Of a DNA stretch of 64,000 nucleotides, positions 44,727 through 52,209 are shown in pieces (within the stretch, counting starts at the first letter, position 1; each line of letters opens with the position of its first letter). Location: the NCBI RefSeq assembly GCF_008329965.1, contig NZ_CP036150.1, positions 3,328,439 through 3,392,438 of the forward strand. The letters are read 5' to 3'. The notes under the pieces are model-generated. The model searched no databases. It saw only the letters and a list, made by a program, of their open reading frames with translations, and was not told the origin of the DNA. This DNA is from Oceanispirochaeta crateris (GTDB lineage: Bacteria > Spirochaetota > Spirochaetia > DSM-2461). Both the position numbers and the translations under genes were made by a program.

Positions 44727-46262
44727 TTGAGCAGTGAATCGATAATTTATAATAGTGATGATCTCAGCTGCAGCCTACACCTCGACGGCCCCTTGGAAAC
44801 AACCAAGACCGGTCCGCTTTATGTCTTTAGAATCCTTTCTGGATCACAAACCAGTATCTTAAAACTGGATATCGAAATCAAAAATAAAGATTCTGCCTGG
44901 TTTTGGTGGCCCAACCACGAGGGAGAACGGGGGATTCTTTCTCAGGTTCATGGGAGGCTCGAAGATCTGGATGAAGCTTCCAGAGGGATCTCAGTTCTCT
45001 ATCCTATCAGCGCTTCCTGCAGAACCATCATTCTCGGTGATGGTCAGGGAGGTGTCATTCTCAGTGCCATGCCCGATGAAAAAGGGAGAATCTCTCAGAT
45101 TTCAGTTAAGAGCAAAAGTTCTCAGAAAGTTGAGTTCTTTGTAAAAACTGGCCGTTCCTGCTGGATACTCACTCAATACCAGGGCGGGCCGGAGGAGGCT
45201 CTTCTCTGGATGAGCCGGATCATTGAAAAGGTGAAATGGCCTGTCTTGGAGAGAGCGGAACCTGTGGGGAAATTCCTTCTGCAGGTCGGGCTGATCGGCC
45301 CGGATTATGATTGCCTTGTCCCTGTTGAGAGAGGTTTTATGGTGCTGGAAGATATCGCCAGAGTCATGAAGCACCAACTGGGAACGGGTCATTGGCTTCA
45401 TGTTTTCGGGTATGCCCATGGTCATGACCTCCTCTATCCCGATTATAATCCTTCTGGTTTTCTAGGGGGTCCAGAGACTCTTAAAAGAGCCATACGGGCC
45501 GTCCATCGAAAGGGGCAGAAGGTCAGTTTTTATTTGAACCTCCGCATAGCCGATGAAAGCCTTGTAGAAAATGATTTTGAACTTAAGAAAGCCGTTTTTC
45601 TGGATAGAATGGGAAAGCCTGTTCTGGAGAGATCCAATGACAGATCGTTTTTGGTCATGAATCCAGAGAGTCCGATCTGGCAAGACCGCATTGTGAAAGA
45701 AGCCGAAAGGTTGATCAGCCTGGGAGCCGATGGCCTGGAGCTGAATTACAGCGGACAGCAGGCTCTCCTGGTTTCTCTGGGAGAACAGTGGGGTGATGGA
45801 ATCAGGAAGATGATCACAAGGATCAAAAACCTGGGGGTTAAGATCTGGTACAGGGGTGGAACAGATATATATCCTGCAGACTGGTGGGAAATGAGTAGCG
45901 AAGAAGAAAGAATCGATACAGAAGGCCATGTGTTGTCAGGGAGTATGATCGGGGAATTCGATCCCCGTCTTTTGATGACCCTCGCCCCTGGACGATCCTA
46001 TTTAGTGCCCCTCTCCCGGGAGTCCTTTCCCTTGACAGAGGAAGCGCTTGTCATGAAGGATCTCGAAGATATCATGGGCGGCTTATTTATTTATGATGAA
46101 GAGTATCTGGAACGAATTGAAATGATCCTGAAGAGAGCCGCAGAAGAGAGTCAGCAGGAAGACATGCAGACCCAGGAAGAGGATACACAGGCTTCCGACA
46201 GGGTTGAGAGACAGGAAAAAATACCCGAAGCGGGCGATTTTCCTGGAAATCTTGAAAGTTAA
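44727..46262 (+). CDS. Putative glycoside-hydrolase-like TIM-barrel protein
   Basis: 511 residues: a beta-rich N-terminal part (about 1-170) then a barrel-like part with HVFGYAHGHDLLYPDYNPSG, AVHRKGQKVSFYLNLRIAD and LGADGLELNYSGQ, which resemble alpha-galactosidase-like or DUF6259-like barrels (strand with DG-E/D acid). The acidic Gln/Glu-rich C-terminus is low complexity. No signal peptide, so it acts in the cytoplasm. Catalytic acids are not confidently assigned. TTG 44727 is chosen for SD GGGAGG. Co-transcribed with TetR. Confidence 0.5.
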   Translation: MSSESIIYNSDDLSCSLHLDGPLETTKTGPLYVFRILSGSQTSILKLDIEIKNKDSAWFWWPNHEGERGILSQVHGRLEDLDEASRGISVLYPISASCRTIILGDGQGGVILSAMPDEKGRISQISVKSKSSQKVEFFVKTGRSCWILTQYQGGPEEALLWMSRIIEKVKWPVLERAEPVGKFLLQVGLIGPDYDCLVPVERGFMVLEDIARVMKHQLGTGHWLHVFGYAHGHDLLYPDYNPSGFLGGPETLKRAIRAVHRKGQKVSFYLNLRIADESLVENDFELKKAVFLDRMGKPVLERSNDRSFLVMNPESPIWQDRIVKEAERLISLGADGLELNYSGQQALLVSLGEQWGDGIRKMITRIKNLGVKIWYRGGTDIYPADWWEMSSEEERIDTEGHVLSGSMIGEFDPRLLMTLAPGRSYLVPLSRESFPLTEEALVMKDLEDIMGGLFIYDEEYLERIEMILKRAAEESQQEDMQTQEEDTQASDRVERQEKIPEAGDFPGNLES

Positions 46263-46312
46263 TGATATATATTGAATAATATATAAATTGATATTTTAAG
46301 GAGTCATCTTTC

Positions 46313-46834
46313 ATGAAGACTTTCAGCATAACCTTGTTTCTGTTTTTTTCTTCTCTTTTCTTCCTTTCTGCAGACGCCTATCCTCCCCAGGGATGGACCA
46401 GTGATGTCCTGGGTGCCATGACCGAAGCCGAAGAGACGGGTAAAGATCTTTTGCTTAATTTTACAGGGTCTGACTGGTGTACCTGGTGTCATAAGCTCTG
46501 GGGAGAAGTGTTTGGAACCAAGGAGTTTCAAGAGTATGCCGAAGAGAATCTAATCCTGGTTTATCTGGATTTTCCAAATGGTATTGAACTTTCTGATGAT
46601 GTCAAAAAACAGAATGAAATAATGGCTTCAGTATTTGGAGTTCAGGGCTTTCCCACTATCTGGCTGATGGATTCCTCACAGCTTCCCCTGATGAAGACGG
46701 GGTATCAGGCCGGGGGGAGTACCTCATATATCCGTCATCTTAAAGAGGATCGTCCCGATTTGGATGAAGCCACAAAGGTGGAGTATCGGGATATGGTCCG
46801 TCAGGCAATCAAAGATAATATAGGTTCCTGGTAG
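46313..46834 (+). CDS. Exported thioredoxin-like protein (WCxWC)
   Basis: 173 residues with a signal peptide (SLFFLSADAYPPQ) and a thioredoxin-7 type domain: LLLNFTGSDWCTWCHKLWGEVF, then GVQGFPTIWLMD with the cis-Pro. The active CxxC is flanked by two Trp. SD AAGGAG precedes ATG. Periplasmic disulphide exchange is likely. It lies between the barrel gene and a convergent thioesterase. Confidence 0.82.
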   Translation: MKTFSITLFLFFSSLFFLSADAYPPQGWTSDVLGAMTEAEETGKDLLLNFTGSDWCTWCHKLWGEVFGTKEFQEYAEENLILVYLDFPNGIELSDDVKKQNEIMASVFGVQGFPTIWLMDSSQLPLMKTGYQAGGSTSYIRHLKEDRPDLDEATKVEYRDMVRQAIKDNIGSW

Positions 46835-46843
46835 TCCTTTGGG

Positions 46844-46866
46844 GTCCGATTTGAGAAGAATCGGAC
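46844..46866. terminator. Hairpin between convergent genes
   Basis: GTCCGATT / AATCGGAC, perfect 8-bp stem with a 7-base loop, lying in the 33-base gap between two converging stops. No strong T-run on either side. Confidence 0.5.
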
Positions 46867-46867
46867 T

Positions 46868-47308
46868 CTAGGGCAGCATCTTCTCATCGATGATTTGTTT
46901 CCAATCTTCAGGCATGGGTGTTGGACGTCCATTTTCTATGGAAATACACCCCACCTTCACTTCCAGTTCTGCAAGTAGTGAGTCTTCTTTGTATATCTTT
47001 TGCTCAAAAACAAGGGTCACCCTCTGACTCTTTAGTAGTTTTGTGCGAACTGTCAAAAGGTCATCCAGATAGGCCGGGCTATTGTAGCTCACACTGAGTG
47101 ATCTGACCACAAAGGCAATTCCCGATTCAGTGAGTAATTTTTTTTGTTCCCCACCCAGCAATCTTATCAATTCACTTCTACCGTGTTCTGCCATATCAAT
47201 ATAACGGCTGTGGTAGACAACCCCGCCGGCATCCGTATCGCTGTAGTACACTCTCTTTTGTAAATAATGGGTATTGTCTTTAATAATACCGGATATGTTG
47301 TTGTTCAT
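46868..47308 (-). CDS. YbgC/FadM-type acyl-CoA thioesterase
   Basis: 146-residue hotdog protein with YYSDTDAGGVVYHSRYIDMAEHGRSEL, in two pieces the catalytic region of the 4HBT/YbgC group (Asp16 or so as nucleophile helper). It hydrolyses acyl-CoA thioesters in homologues; chain preference is unknown. ATG 47308 has no SD; TAGAAT at 47315-47320 ends six bases upstream, so the message may be leaderless, although no good -35 box is seen. Confidence 0.88.
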   Translation of the reverse strand: MNNNISGIIKDNTHYLQKRVYYSDTDAGGVVYHSRYIDMAEHGRSELIRLLGGEQKKLLTESGIAFVVRSLSVSYNSPAYLDDLLTVRTKLLKSQRVTLVFEQKIYKEDSLLAELEVKVGCISIENGRPTPMPEDWKQIIDEKMLP

Positions 47309-47403
47309 ACCCCTATTCTACATCCAGATGGATCAACAATGAAAGGGTCTTTAAATGGGGATGATCCCTTTAAATTTCTAGCACTAAGATTTAAAATGGA
47401 TTC

Positions 47404-48054
47404 ATGATACTGACTATTAAAAAGTTCTTTCCCAACAAGGATAATGATTACGAAAAAATGACCTCTAAAGTAGGTCAGATGAAAATCTTTCTGGAACATA
47501 TCCTGGCCGGACGTGTTCCCAATGAAAAATATTCGGCAGATAGCCTCTTGAGCTTCTGTCGGTCCCTTGTCGAAGGACAGAGAGGCTCTGAGGCGGGTCT
47601 TGCCGATGGTTCCTGGAGTGTTTGCTCCTCTGCCTTGGATATTGATGAGGACGATAGAATGGACTACCATTTTTTCCCGACGTTCATCGCTCTGTCCCTT
47701 CTTATCAGCTGTGCTTCAAGAGATTCACGAGTCAAAACGATTCCGGGTTTTGATGATGCTCTGAAAAGAGGGTTTTCTTTTGCAATCTCTGAAAACCTGG
47801 AAGGCCTTGGATTCAACAGTTTCTTTCAACAGATGGAAGCCTGCCTGATTATGGGTTCAGGAGGATGCTTTCTCTGGTTGAAGGAACATCCGGATTGCTG
47901 TCCGCCTATGGCCGAGAAACTGAAACAGTTGGGAGTCGAGTTTAAAAAGCGGCTGAGTGAAGGAGAGACCGTTCTCCCTTTTGGAGGAGATTACAAGGTT
48001 CAGTTCCAATTGGCCTGTCAGTTCCTTGCTCCTCTTATGGAATCGTCCTCTTAA
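47404..48054 (+). CDS. Hypothetical protein, first gene of an uncharacterised cluster
   Basis: 216 residues, soluble, no motif recognised (MILTIKKFFPNKDNDYEKM, a Cys-containing VDG and FQLACQFLAP near the end). No signal peptide. A -35-like TTTAAA (47369-47374), a TAAAAT box (47392-47397) and six bases to ATG again suggest a leaderless start. It lies 44 bases before the DUF4230 pair on the same strand. Confidence 0.6.
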   Translation: MILTIKKFFPNKDNDYEKMTSKVGQMKIFLEHILAGRVPNEKYSADSLLSFCRSLVEGQRGSEAGLADGSWSVCSSALDIDEDDRMDYHFFPTFIALSLLISCASRDSRVKTIPGFDDALKRGFSFAISENLEGLGFNSFFQQMEACLIMGSGGCFLWLKEHPDCCPPMAEKLKQLGVEFKKRLSEGETVLPFGGDYKVQFQLACQFLAPLMESSS

Positions 48055-48063
48055 AATAAATAG

Positions 48064-48093
48064 TTGATTTCTATTTCTGATCCGGTTCATAAT
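48064..48093 (+). promoter_or_regulatory. Promoter of the DUF4230 operon
   Basis: TTGATT (48064-48069), 18-base spacer, CATAAT (48088-48093), then only five bases to ATG 48099. No SD. Transcription probably starts at the A of the start codon. Confidence 0.5.
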
Positions 48094-48098
48094 GGATC

Positions 48099-48728
48099 AT
48101 GCCGCGTGTAAAAAAGAAGTCCTTTTCAATGCGATTAACTCTCCTCATTGCCGTTCTGTTGGCGGCAGTCCTGCTGGTTCCCGCAGGGGTTTGGTTCTAC
48201 AGCGGTCATCAGGATAAGGTAAGATTATCCGCCTTGACTAAAAAACTGGAAATGCTGGGCGAATTGACGACGGTTACCCAACGATATCGATCTGTATTTT
48301 ATTTCCATGAAAAGAAAAATTTCATACAAGACAAATCTTTGCTCTTTACGGCAGACTTTAATGTTTATGCCGGAGTGGACCTTGCGGAAGGATTCGACCT
48401 TCAAGTGAAGGGATCGGGAGTTCGGCTGACTCTTCCCGCCGGCCGGATCTTTCTCGTGGATGCGGATGATGAAAGGATTCATCAGGTTCTGATCAAAGAA
48501 AGATTCTCCTCTATCGACACAGGCGATTATCTGCCTGCTATTAGTGAAGAGGGTGAAAACATCCGCCGCCAGGCTTTGGAGCAGGGGCTCCCTGGAAGAG
48601 CGGAAGAAAGAGCGGAGACGGTGCTGAAGGGAATATTCAAGTCTGCCGGAATAAAAGACATAAGCATTCGGTTTAGAAAAGAAGGGCCCGGGGGAATTCT
48701 GGGTGAACAAGAGGAGGGTGCCTTGTGA
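48099..48728 (+). CDS. DUF4230-domain membrane-anchored protein
   Basis: 209 residues: basic N-terminus, one membrane anchor (about 12-32) and a DUF4230-like extracytoplasmic domain with ELTTVTQRYRSVFYF, LTLPAGRIFLVDAD and the C-terminal helix RAEERAETVLKGIFKSAGIKD. Function unknown in the family. The next gene begins inside its stop (GTGA overlap). Confidence 0.72.
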   Translation: MPRVKKKSFSMRLTLLIAVLLAAVLLVPAGVWFYSGHQDKVRLSALTKKLEMLGELTTVTQRYRSVFYFHEKKNFIQDKSLLFTADFNVYAGVDLAEGFDLQVKGSGVRLTLPAGRIFLVDADDERIHQVLIKERFSSIDTGDYLPAISEEGENIRRQALEQGLPGRAEERAETVLKGIFKSAGIKDISIRFRKEGPGGILGEQEEGAL

Positions 48729-49474
48729 AAACTCTACGGGTTTGCCTCTTTCTTCTCCTTGTTTCCGTGCTGTGCAGCCTCATCTTTCTCTATGAACGGC
48801 GGTCAATTGTCCTCCCCTGGCAGGTTCAGACTCAACAGGCGGTCTATTCTTCCCTGATTGAGACTGGGGAAAACTCTCTCCTTCAGGCTGCGGAGTTTAA
48901 AATGAAGGTTCTCTTTCCCTATGATTTTATGGAAGAAGGGGAACGGGCGGACTGGCATGTGCTGCAGTGGTATTACGACAATCTCCCAGAGGACTATTTG
49001 TTGAAGAGCTCTCCCTCATTTTATCCCGATTCTGTTCTCCCAGAGGCATGGAAGTATTCTTCTCTTTACAGTTTGTGCCGGGAGTGTGGTATTAACCTTG
49101 CCAGTGATCCTGAGTTTTTCATTGTCATTTCTGCTTCTGTCCGGGCAGGACTCCCTTTTTCAACAAATTCAATGCAAATCTTCCCTTTATCTGAGGAGGA
49201 AGAGGACGTGCAAAGAGTAGCTTTAGTCCTTCCTTCACCGGAGATTACTGATATAATCATTGAAGACAGGTCAGATGAGGACAGCGGATTTCCCGAGGTT
49301 CCCATGACCCCCGATCAGTGGAGTCGTTTCATCAGAGTCCTGGGCCCTCGGTTCAGGGACCTGGCCATTGGGGAGGGAATCCTTGAAATGGCCGAGGAGA
49401 GCGCCTCCCTCCTGATGAAGGATCTATTTGAAGGAGCTGGAATTGACATACAGACAATTGAGTTTTCAAGCTAA
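48725..49474 (+). CDS. DUF4230-like paralogue, membrane-anchored
   Basis: 249 residues from GTG 48725 (SD GAGGG). An N-terminal signal anchor is followed by a domain aligning with its neighbour: LLQAAEFKMKVLFPY with the YRSVFYF region, VALVLPSPEITDIIIED with LTLPAGRIFLVDAD, and MAEESASLLMKDLFEGAGID with RAEERAETVLKGIFKSAGIK. It looks like a diverged tandem duplicate, so the two may form a hetero-oligomer. The frame overlaps the next gene by about 32 bases. Confidence 0.65.
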   Translation: MKTLRVCLFLLLVSVLCSLIFLYERRSIVLPWQVQTQQAVYSSLIETGENSLLQAAEFKMKVLFPYDFMEEGERADWHVLQWYYDNLPEDYLLKSSPSFYPDSVLPEAWKYSSLYSLCRECGINLASDPEFFIVISASVRAGLPFSTNSMQIFPLSEEEEDVQRVALVLPSPEITDIIIEDRSDEDSGFPEVPMTPDQWSRFIRVLGPRFRDLAIGEGILEMAEESASLLMKDLFEGAGIDIQTIEFSS

Positions 49475-50063
49475 ATTCCCCTTTTTCTTTTTTCTTTTAA
49501 CCCTGTTAATGGGAGGATCTCTTTTTTCAGAAGAAGCATTGATTACGATTTATGACGACTTCGATGATGGTGCCTTTGGAAGGTCTGAATACAGGTCGGT
49601 TTATAGATCGGTCAAATTATCTGCCTTTCTTCGTTCCAAATCCATAGACGTTGCTTCTCCCGCCTGGGATGAAACAAGTCATCTCACAGCCGTGGTCCTT
49701 TCCTCAACCCGTGAAAAGGAGCTTAGAGACGGCGTCTATGATTCTGTTACCCTCCTAGGAGATGGGGTCTATCACTATAAAAAAGAAGGTCTGGATTTTA
49801 CCTTCTCATTGGAAAAACCAAATGATAAGGTTTTGACCCTTTTAGAAGAGTACTACAAGGGGTCTTATGGTCATTGGCTTGAATCTGTAACGAATCATTA
49901 CCTTGATAATTTTATAATCAGAATTCACAGTGCTGAAAATATCTTTGAGCCCTGGAGAGAGACAATTGAATATAATGAGGCCCTATTGATGGCTACGGCT
50001 TTGGGAGACCGTGAGCAGTGGCTGTGGGGTATTCATAATGGATTAGATCTGTTGAATCGCTGA
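49443..50063 (+). CDS. Hypothetical exported protein
   Basis: 206 residues from TTG 49443, six bases after SD AAGGAG; a signal peptide (FFFFLLTLLMGGSLFSEEA) follows. The mature part has no recognised motif; it is mixed alpha/beta with an acidic start (IYDDFDDGAFGRSEYRSVYR). It overlaps the end of the DUF4230-like gene by 32 bases, which implies coupled translation. The open frame extends back to 49428, but that start would place the SD within the coding part. Confidence 0.6.
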   Translation: MTYRQLSFQAKFPFFFFLLTLLMGGSLFSEEALITIYDDFDDGAFGRSEYRSVYRSVKLSAFLRSKSIDVASPAWDETSHLTAVVLSSTREKELRDGVYDSVTLLGDGVYHYKKEGLDFTFSLEKPNDKVLTLLEEYYKGSYGHWLESVTNHYLDNFIIRIHSAENIFEPWRETIEYNEALLMATALGDREQWLWGIHNGLDLLNR

Positions 50064-50129
50064 AAATACGGTTGATTTTTTATCTCGATAAGCGGTATAT
50101 TCTTAGGCGGTTTTGAAGTGAGGTAGATT

Positions 50130-50459
50130 ATGAAAAGCACAGACTTAGCCAGAAAAGACCGGGATTTGAAAAAGTCCAGAAAAAAACAGAGTGTTCTTGA
50201 ACGGAAAAGGGATAAAAAAGACCGGACTGTTGGTGATTTTATCAACGATTTGGTTGAAATGTTCTTCTATGATGCAGAAAAGATTTATAACATTGAATCA
50301 AGTGAAGAAATATTCATGCTCTTGGAAGATCTGAAAGAGGATCAACCCGAAAAACAGTGGAATAACATCCTGAGAAAAGCCATTAAAAAGACGAAGATCA
50401 AGCAGAAGGAAGTAGCCCTGCAGCAGCTGCAGGAGATGGGAGATATTCTCCCTGATTGA
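50130..50459 (+). CDS. Small charged hypothetical protein
   Basis: 109 residues, strongly basic N-terminus (DLKKSRKKQSVLERKRDKKD) and an acidic middle, no motif recognised; coiled-coil or nucleic-acid binding is possible by composition only. SD GAGGT precedes ATG. Its stop lies inside a palindrome shared with the convergent FTR gene. Confidence 0.55.
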   Translation: MKSTDLARKDRDLKKSRKKQSVLERKRDKKDRTVGDFINDLVEMFFYDAEKIYNIESSEEIFMLLEDLKEDQPEKQWNNILRKAIKKTKIKQKEVALQQLQEMGDILPD

Positions 50460-50466
50460 TCAGGGA
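50449..50466. terminator. Palindrome across two convergent stop codons
   Basis: TCCCTGAT-TG-ATCAGGGA is a perfect 8-bp inverted repeat with a 2-base centre, containing the stop codons of the genes on both strands. No T-run follows, so it is at best a weak bidirectional terminator. Confidence 0.45.
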
Positions 50467-50792
50467 TAGAGTTCGTCGTCTCGGCGGTCGGGTATGGAGC
50501 CTAGCTCTTTATCCTGGCTGTCTTCCGATACAAAAAGCCCACAGTAGCATTGCCCATATTCCTGAACGTCCATTTCACAATAGCTGCAGGGACAGATGAT
50601 GTCCCTGTCTTTTTTCCTATCTCCCCAGGCTTCCCTGCAGGGGCAGTTGAAGTACCCAAGGGAGTTATACATTTCCATCAAACCATCGGCAATTGAGTCG
50701 ACATGGTCTTTGTCATTATTGAGAATCAGTCCCTGTTTTTTACTGACTGCTTCCAGAAATAATTGAACATCTTCCCTTGTTTTCCTACCCAT
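50460..50792 (-). CDS. Ferredoxin:thioredoxin reductase catalytic subunit
   Basis: 110 residues with seven Cys: Cys50-Pro-Cys52, Cys67-Pro-Cys69, Cys72 and Cys82-Tyr-Cys84. This is the CPC...CPC...CxC arrangement of the FTR beta subunit, which uses a [4Fe-4S] cluster beside a redox-active disulphide to reduce thioredoxin with ferredoxin electrons. The family's usual C-His-C is C-Tyr-C here. It starts at ATG 50792 with SD GGAG and follows a glutaredoxin-like gene by 3 bases, so they form an operon. No variable FTR-alpha subunit is encoded nearby, which is normal outside phototrophs. Confidence 0.9.
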   Translation of the reverse strand: MGRKTREDVQLFLEAVSKKQGLILNNDKDHVDSIADGLMEMYNSLGYFNCPCREAWGDRKKDRDIICPCSYCEMDVQEYGQCYCGLFVSEDSQDKELGSIPDRRDDELYP

Positions 50793-50795
50793 AAA

Positions 50796-51101
50796 TCACT
50801 CCTCCTCTAGGAGTTCTTTTTCCCAGGCTATCCTGATGAACCCTGTTAGGATCTCTTTATCATCAATGATCAGTGTTGGATAACTCAGCCTCTTATCAAA
50901 GTGTGCTGCAAACTCAATTTTTAGATTTTTTTTATCTTCAGGGTCAATTTTATCCAGGTATAAGTAGTCATAACTGAAATCATTATCATCTAAAAATTGC
51001 TTGGCTTTTTTACAAAAGCTACAGGTTGTTAACCCCATAAAACGCAGTTGATGTTTGTTTCTACTCCCCTGGGTTGAATTAAATTTTGCATTTTCAAACA
51101 T
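50796..51101 (-). CDS. Glutaredoxin-like protein (CSFC)
   Basis: 101 residues with LTTCSFCKKAKQFLDDN (active CxxC) and SYPTLIIDDKE (cis-Pro), a glutaredoxin/NrdH-like fold with an N-terminal extension. It directly precedes the FTR subunit and is a natural electron acceptor for it. SD AGGAG before ATG 51101. The 144-base divergent gap to the next thioredoxin gene probably carries promoters for both, for example TTGAAT-17-TACATT on this strand. Confidence 0.83.
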   Translation of the reverse strand: MFENAKFNSTQGSRNKHQLRFMGLTTCSFCKKAKQFLDDNDFSYDYLYLDKIDPEDKKNLKIEFAAHFDKRLSYPTLIIDDKEILTGFIRIAWEKELLEEE

Positions 51102-51245
51102 ACCTGCTCCTTGTGAATGACTTGAGGTAATTCAGTAATAATACTGGATTATTCATTCCAAAATAATGTATCTTTCCATTGTAAGCAATTCAAAATATTT
51201 GTACAGCTTAATTCTTTTAGAGTTTTAGTATTCAGGAGATTCAAA

Positions 51246-51572
51246 ATGATAGATGTTAAAGATATGGATGAGTACCTCGGTCTCATTAAATCTTCCAAGG
51301 CTGTATGTGCCCTTTTTACCGCCCAATGGTGTCCCGATTGTCAGGCGCTGAAACCCATAATGCCCGATCTGGAAGAGGAGTATAAAGAGGTCTGTGATTT
51401 TATCTCACTCGACAGAGATGCCTTTATTGATCTTTGCCAGGAAAAGGATATCTATGGCATTCCCAGTTTTATTGTATTTCAGGACGGTCTTGAACTGGGA
51501 CGTTTTGTAAGCAAGGATGCTAAGACAAAAGCAGAAATTGATGCCTTCCTTAAGAAAACACTAAAGATCTGA
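51246..51572 (+). CDS. Thioredoxin-family protein (WCPDC)
   Basis: 108 residues with ALFTAQWCPDCQALKP, a thioredoxin fold with a non-standard WCPDC site (usual WCGPC), and YGIPSFIVFQDG with the cis-Pro. SD AGGAG precedes ATG. It is divergent from the Grx-FTR operon and may be its target. Its 3' end overlaps the convergent HAD gene by 23 bases. Confidence 0.88.
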   Translation: MIDVKDMDEYLGLIKSSKAVCALFTAQWCPDCQALKPIMPDLEEEYKEVCDFISLDRDAFIDLCQEKDIYGIPSFIVFQDGLELGRFVSKDAKTKAEIDAFLKKTLKI

Positions 51573-52209
51573 ATTCCTGAATGGTATTTAGATAATACTG
51601 GCAGTTCTGTTTCATATAACTTCTGATCTGAGGAATATTATGTCCCCAGCCGGCGGCCGCAATGGGAACGTTTGAGGATCGGCTCATCTGCACTGCCGGT
51701 TTTAGATCATCTAGAATCAAGGCTTCTGAAGGTTCAAGGTTGTACTGTCTGAGAATCTCCATGACGGGATAAGGATGGGGTTTCCGTTTGGTAGGATCAA
51801 AATTCCATCCGAAGACTATTTCGGGAAGATTTTCCGCTCCTGCATGCCTGTAATCTCTTCTGATGAGATCTTCTTCGGAGTGAGAGACCACGGTGATGAT
51901 TCCTCCTTTCTCCTTAAACTCTTCTAAGATTTCCAGGTACCCTGGGAAGAAGTCCGGTATTCTCTCTTCTGTAAATTCTCTCCATATTCGGTATTCTTCC
52001 AAGATCTCATCTTCGGAGAACCTAAGTTCCCCAGTCATATATTCCATGATACCCGGTGTGAAATTCTTCAGATACCATTCTTCCAGCTGGATTGTCGGAT
52101 GGTTTGGCCTGAGTCGTTTCATCACTTCCTGATGTGCCGGGTAGTGAATCAGAGCTGTACTCTCTACGGAGGTGTCGTCGTGATCGAGGATAAGGCATTT
52201 GAATTTCAT
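51550..52209 (-). CDS. HAD-superfamily hydrolase
   Basis: 219 residues with motif I LDHDDTSVEST (nucleophile and acid Asp), motif II VVSHS, a Lys in KRKPHPYP and motif IV ILDDLKPAV. Most like phosphoglycolate or pyrophosphate phosphatase relatives; the substrate is not assignable. It starts in an ATGA overlap with the stop of the upstream MORN gene. Confidence 0.82.
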   Translation of the reverse strand: MKFKCLILDHDDTSVESTALIHYPAHQEVMKRLRPNHPTIQLEEWYLKNFTPGIMEYMTGELRFSEDEILEEYRIWREFTEERIPDFFPGYLEILEEFKEKGGIITVVSHSEEDLIRRDYRHAGAENLPEIVFGWNFDPTKRKPHPYPVMEILRQYNLEPSEALILDDLKPAVQMSRSSNVPIAAAGWGHNIPQIRSYMKQNCQYYLNTIQEFRSLVFS

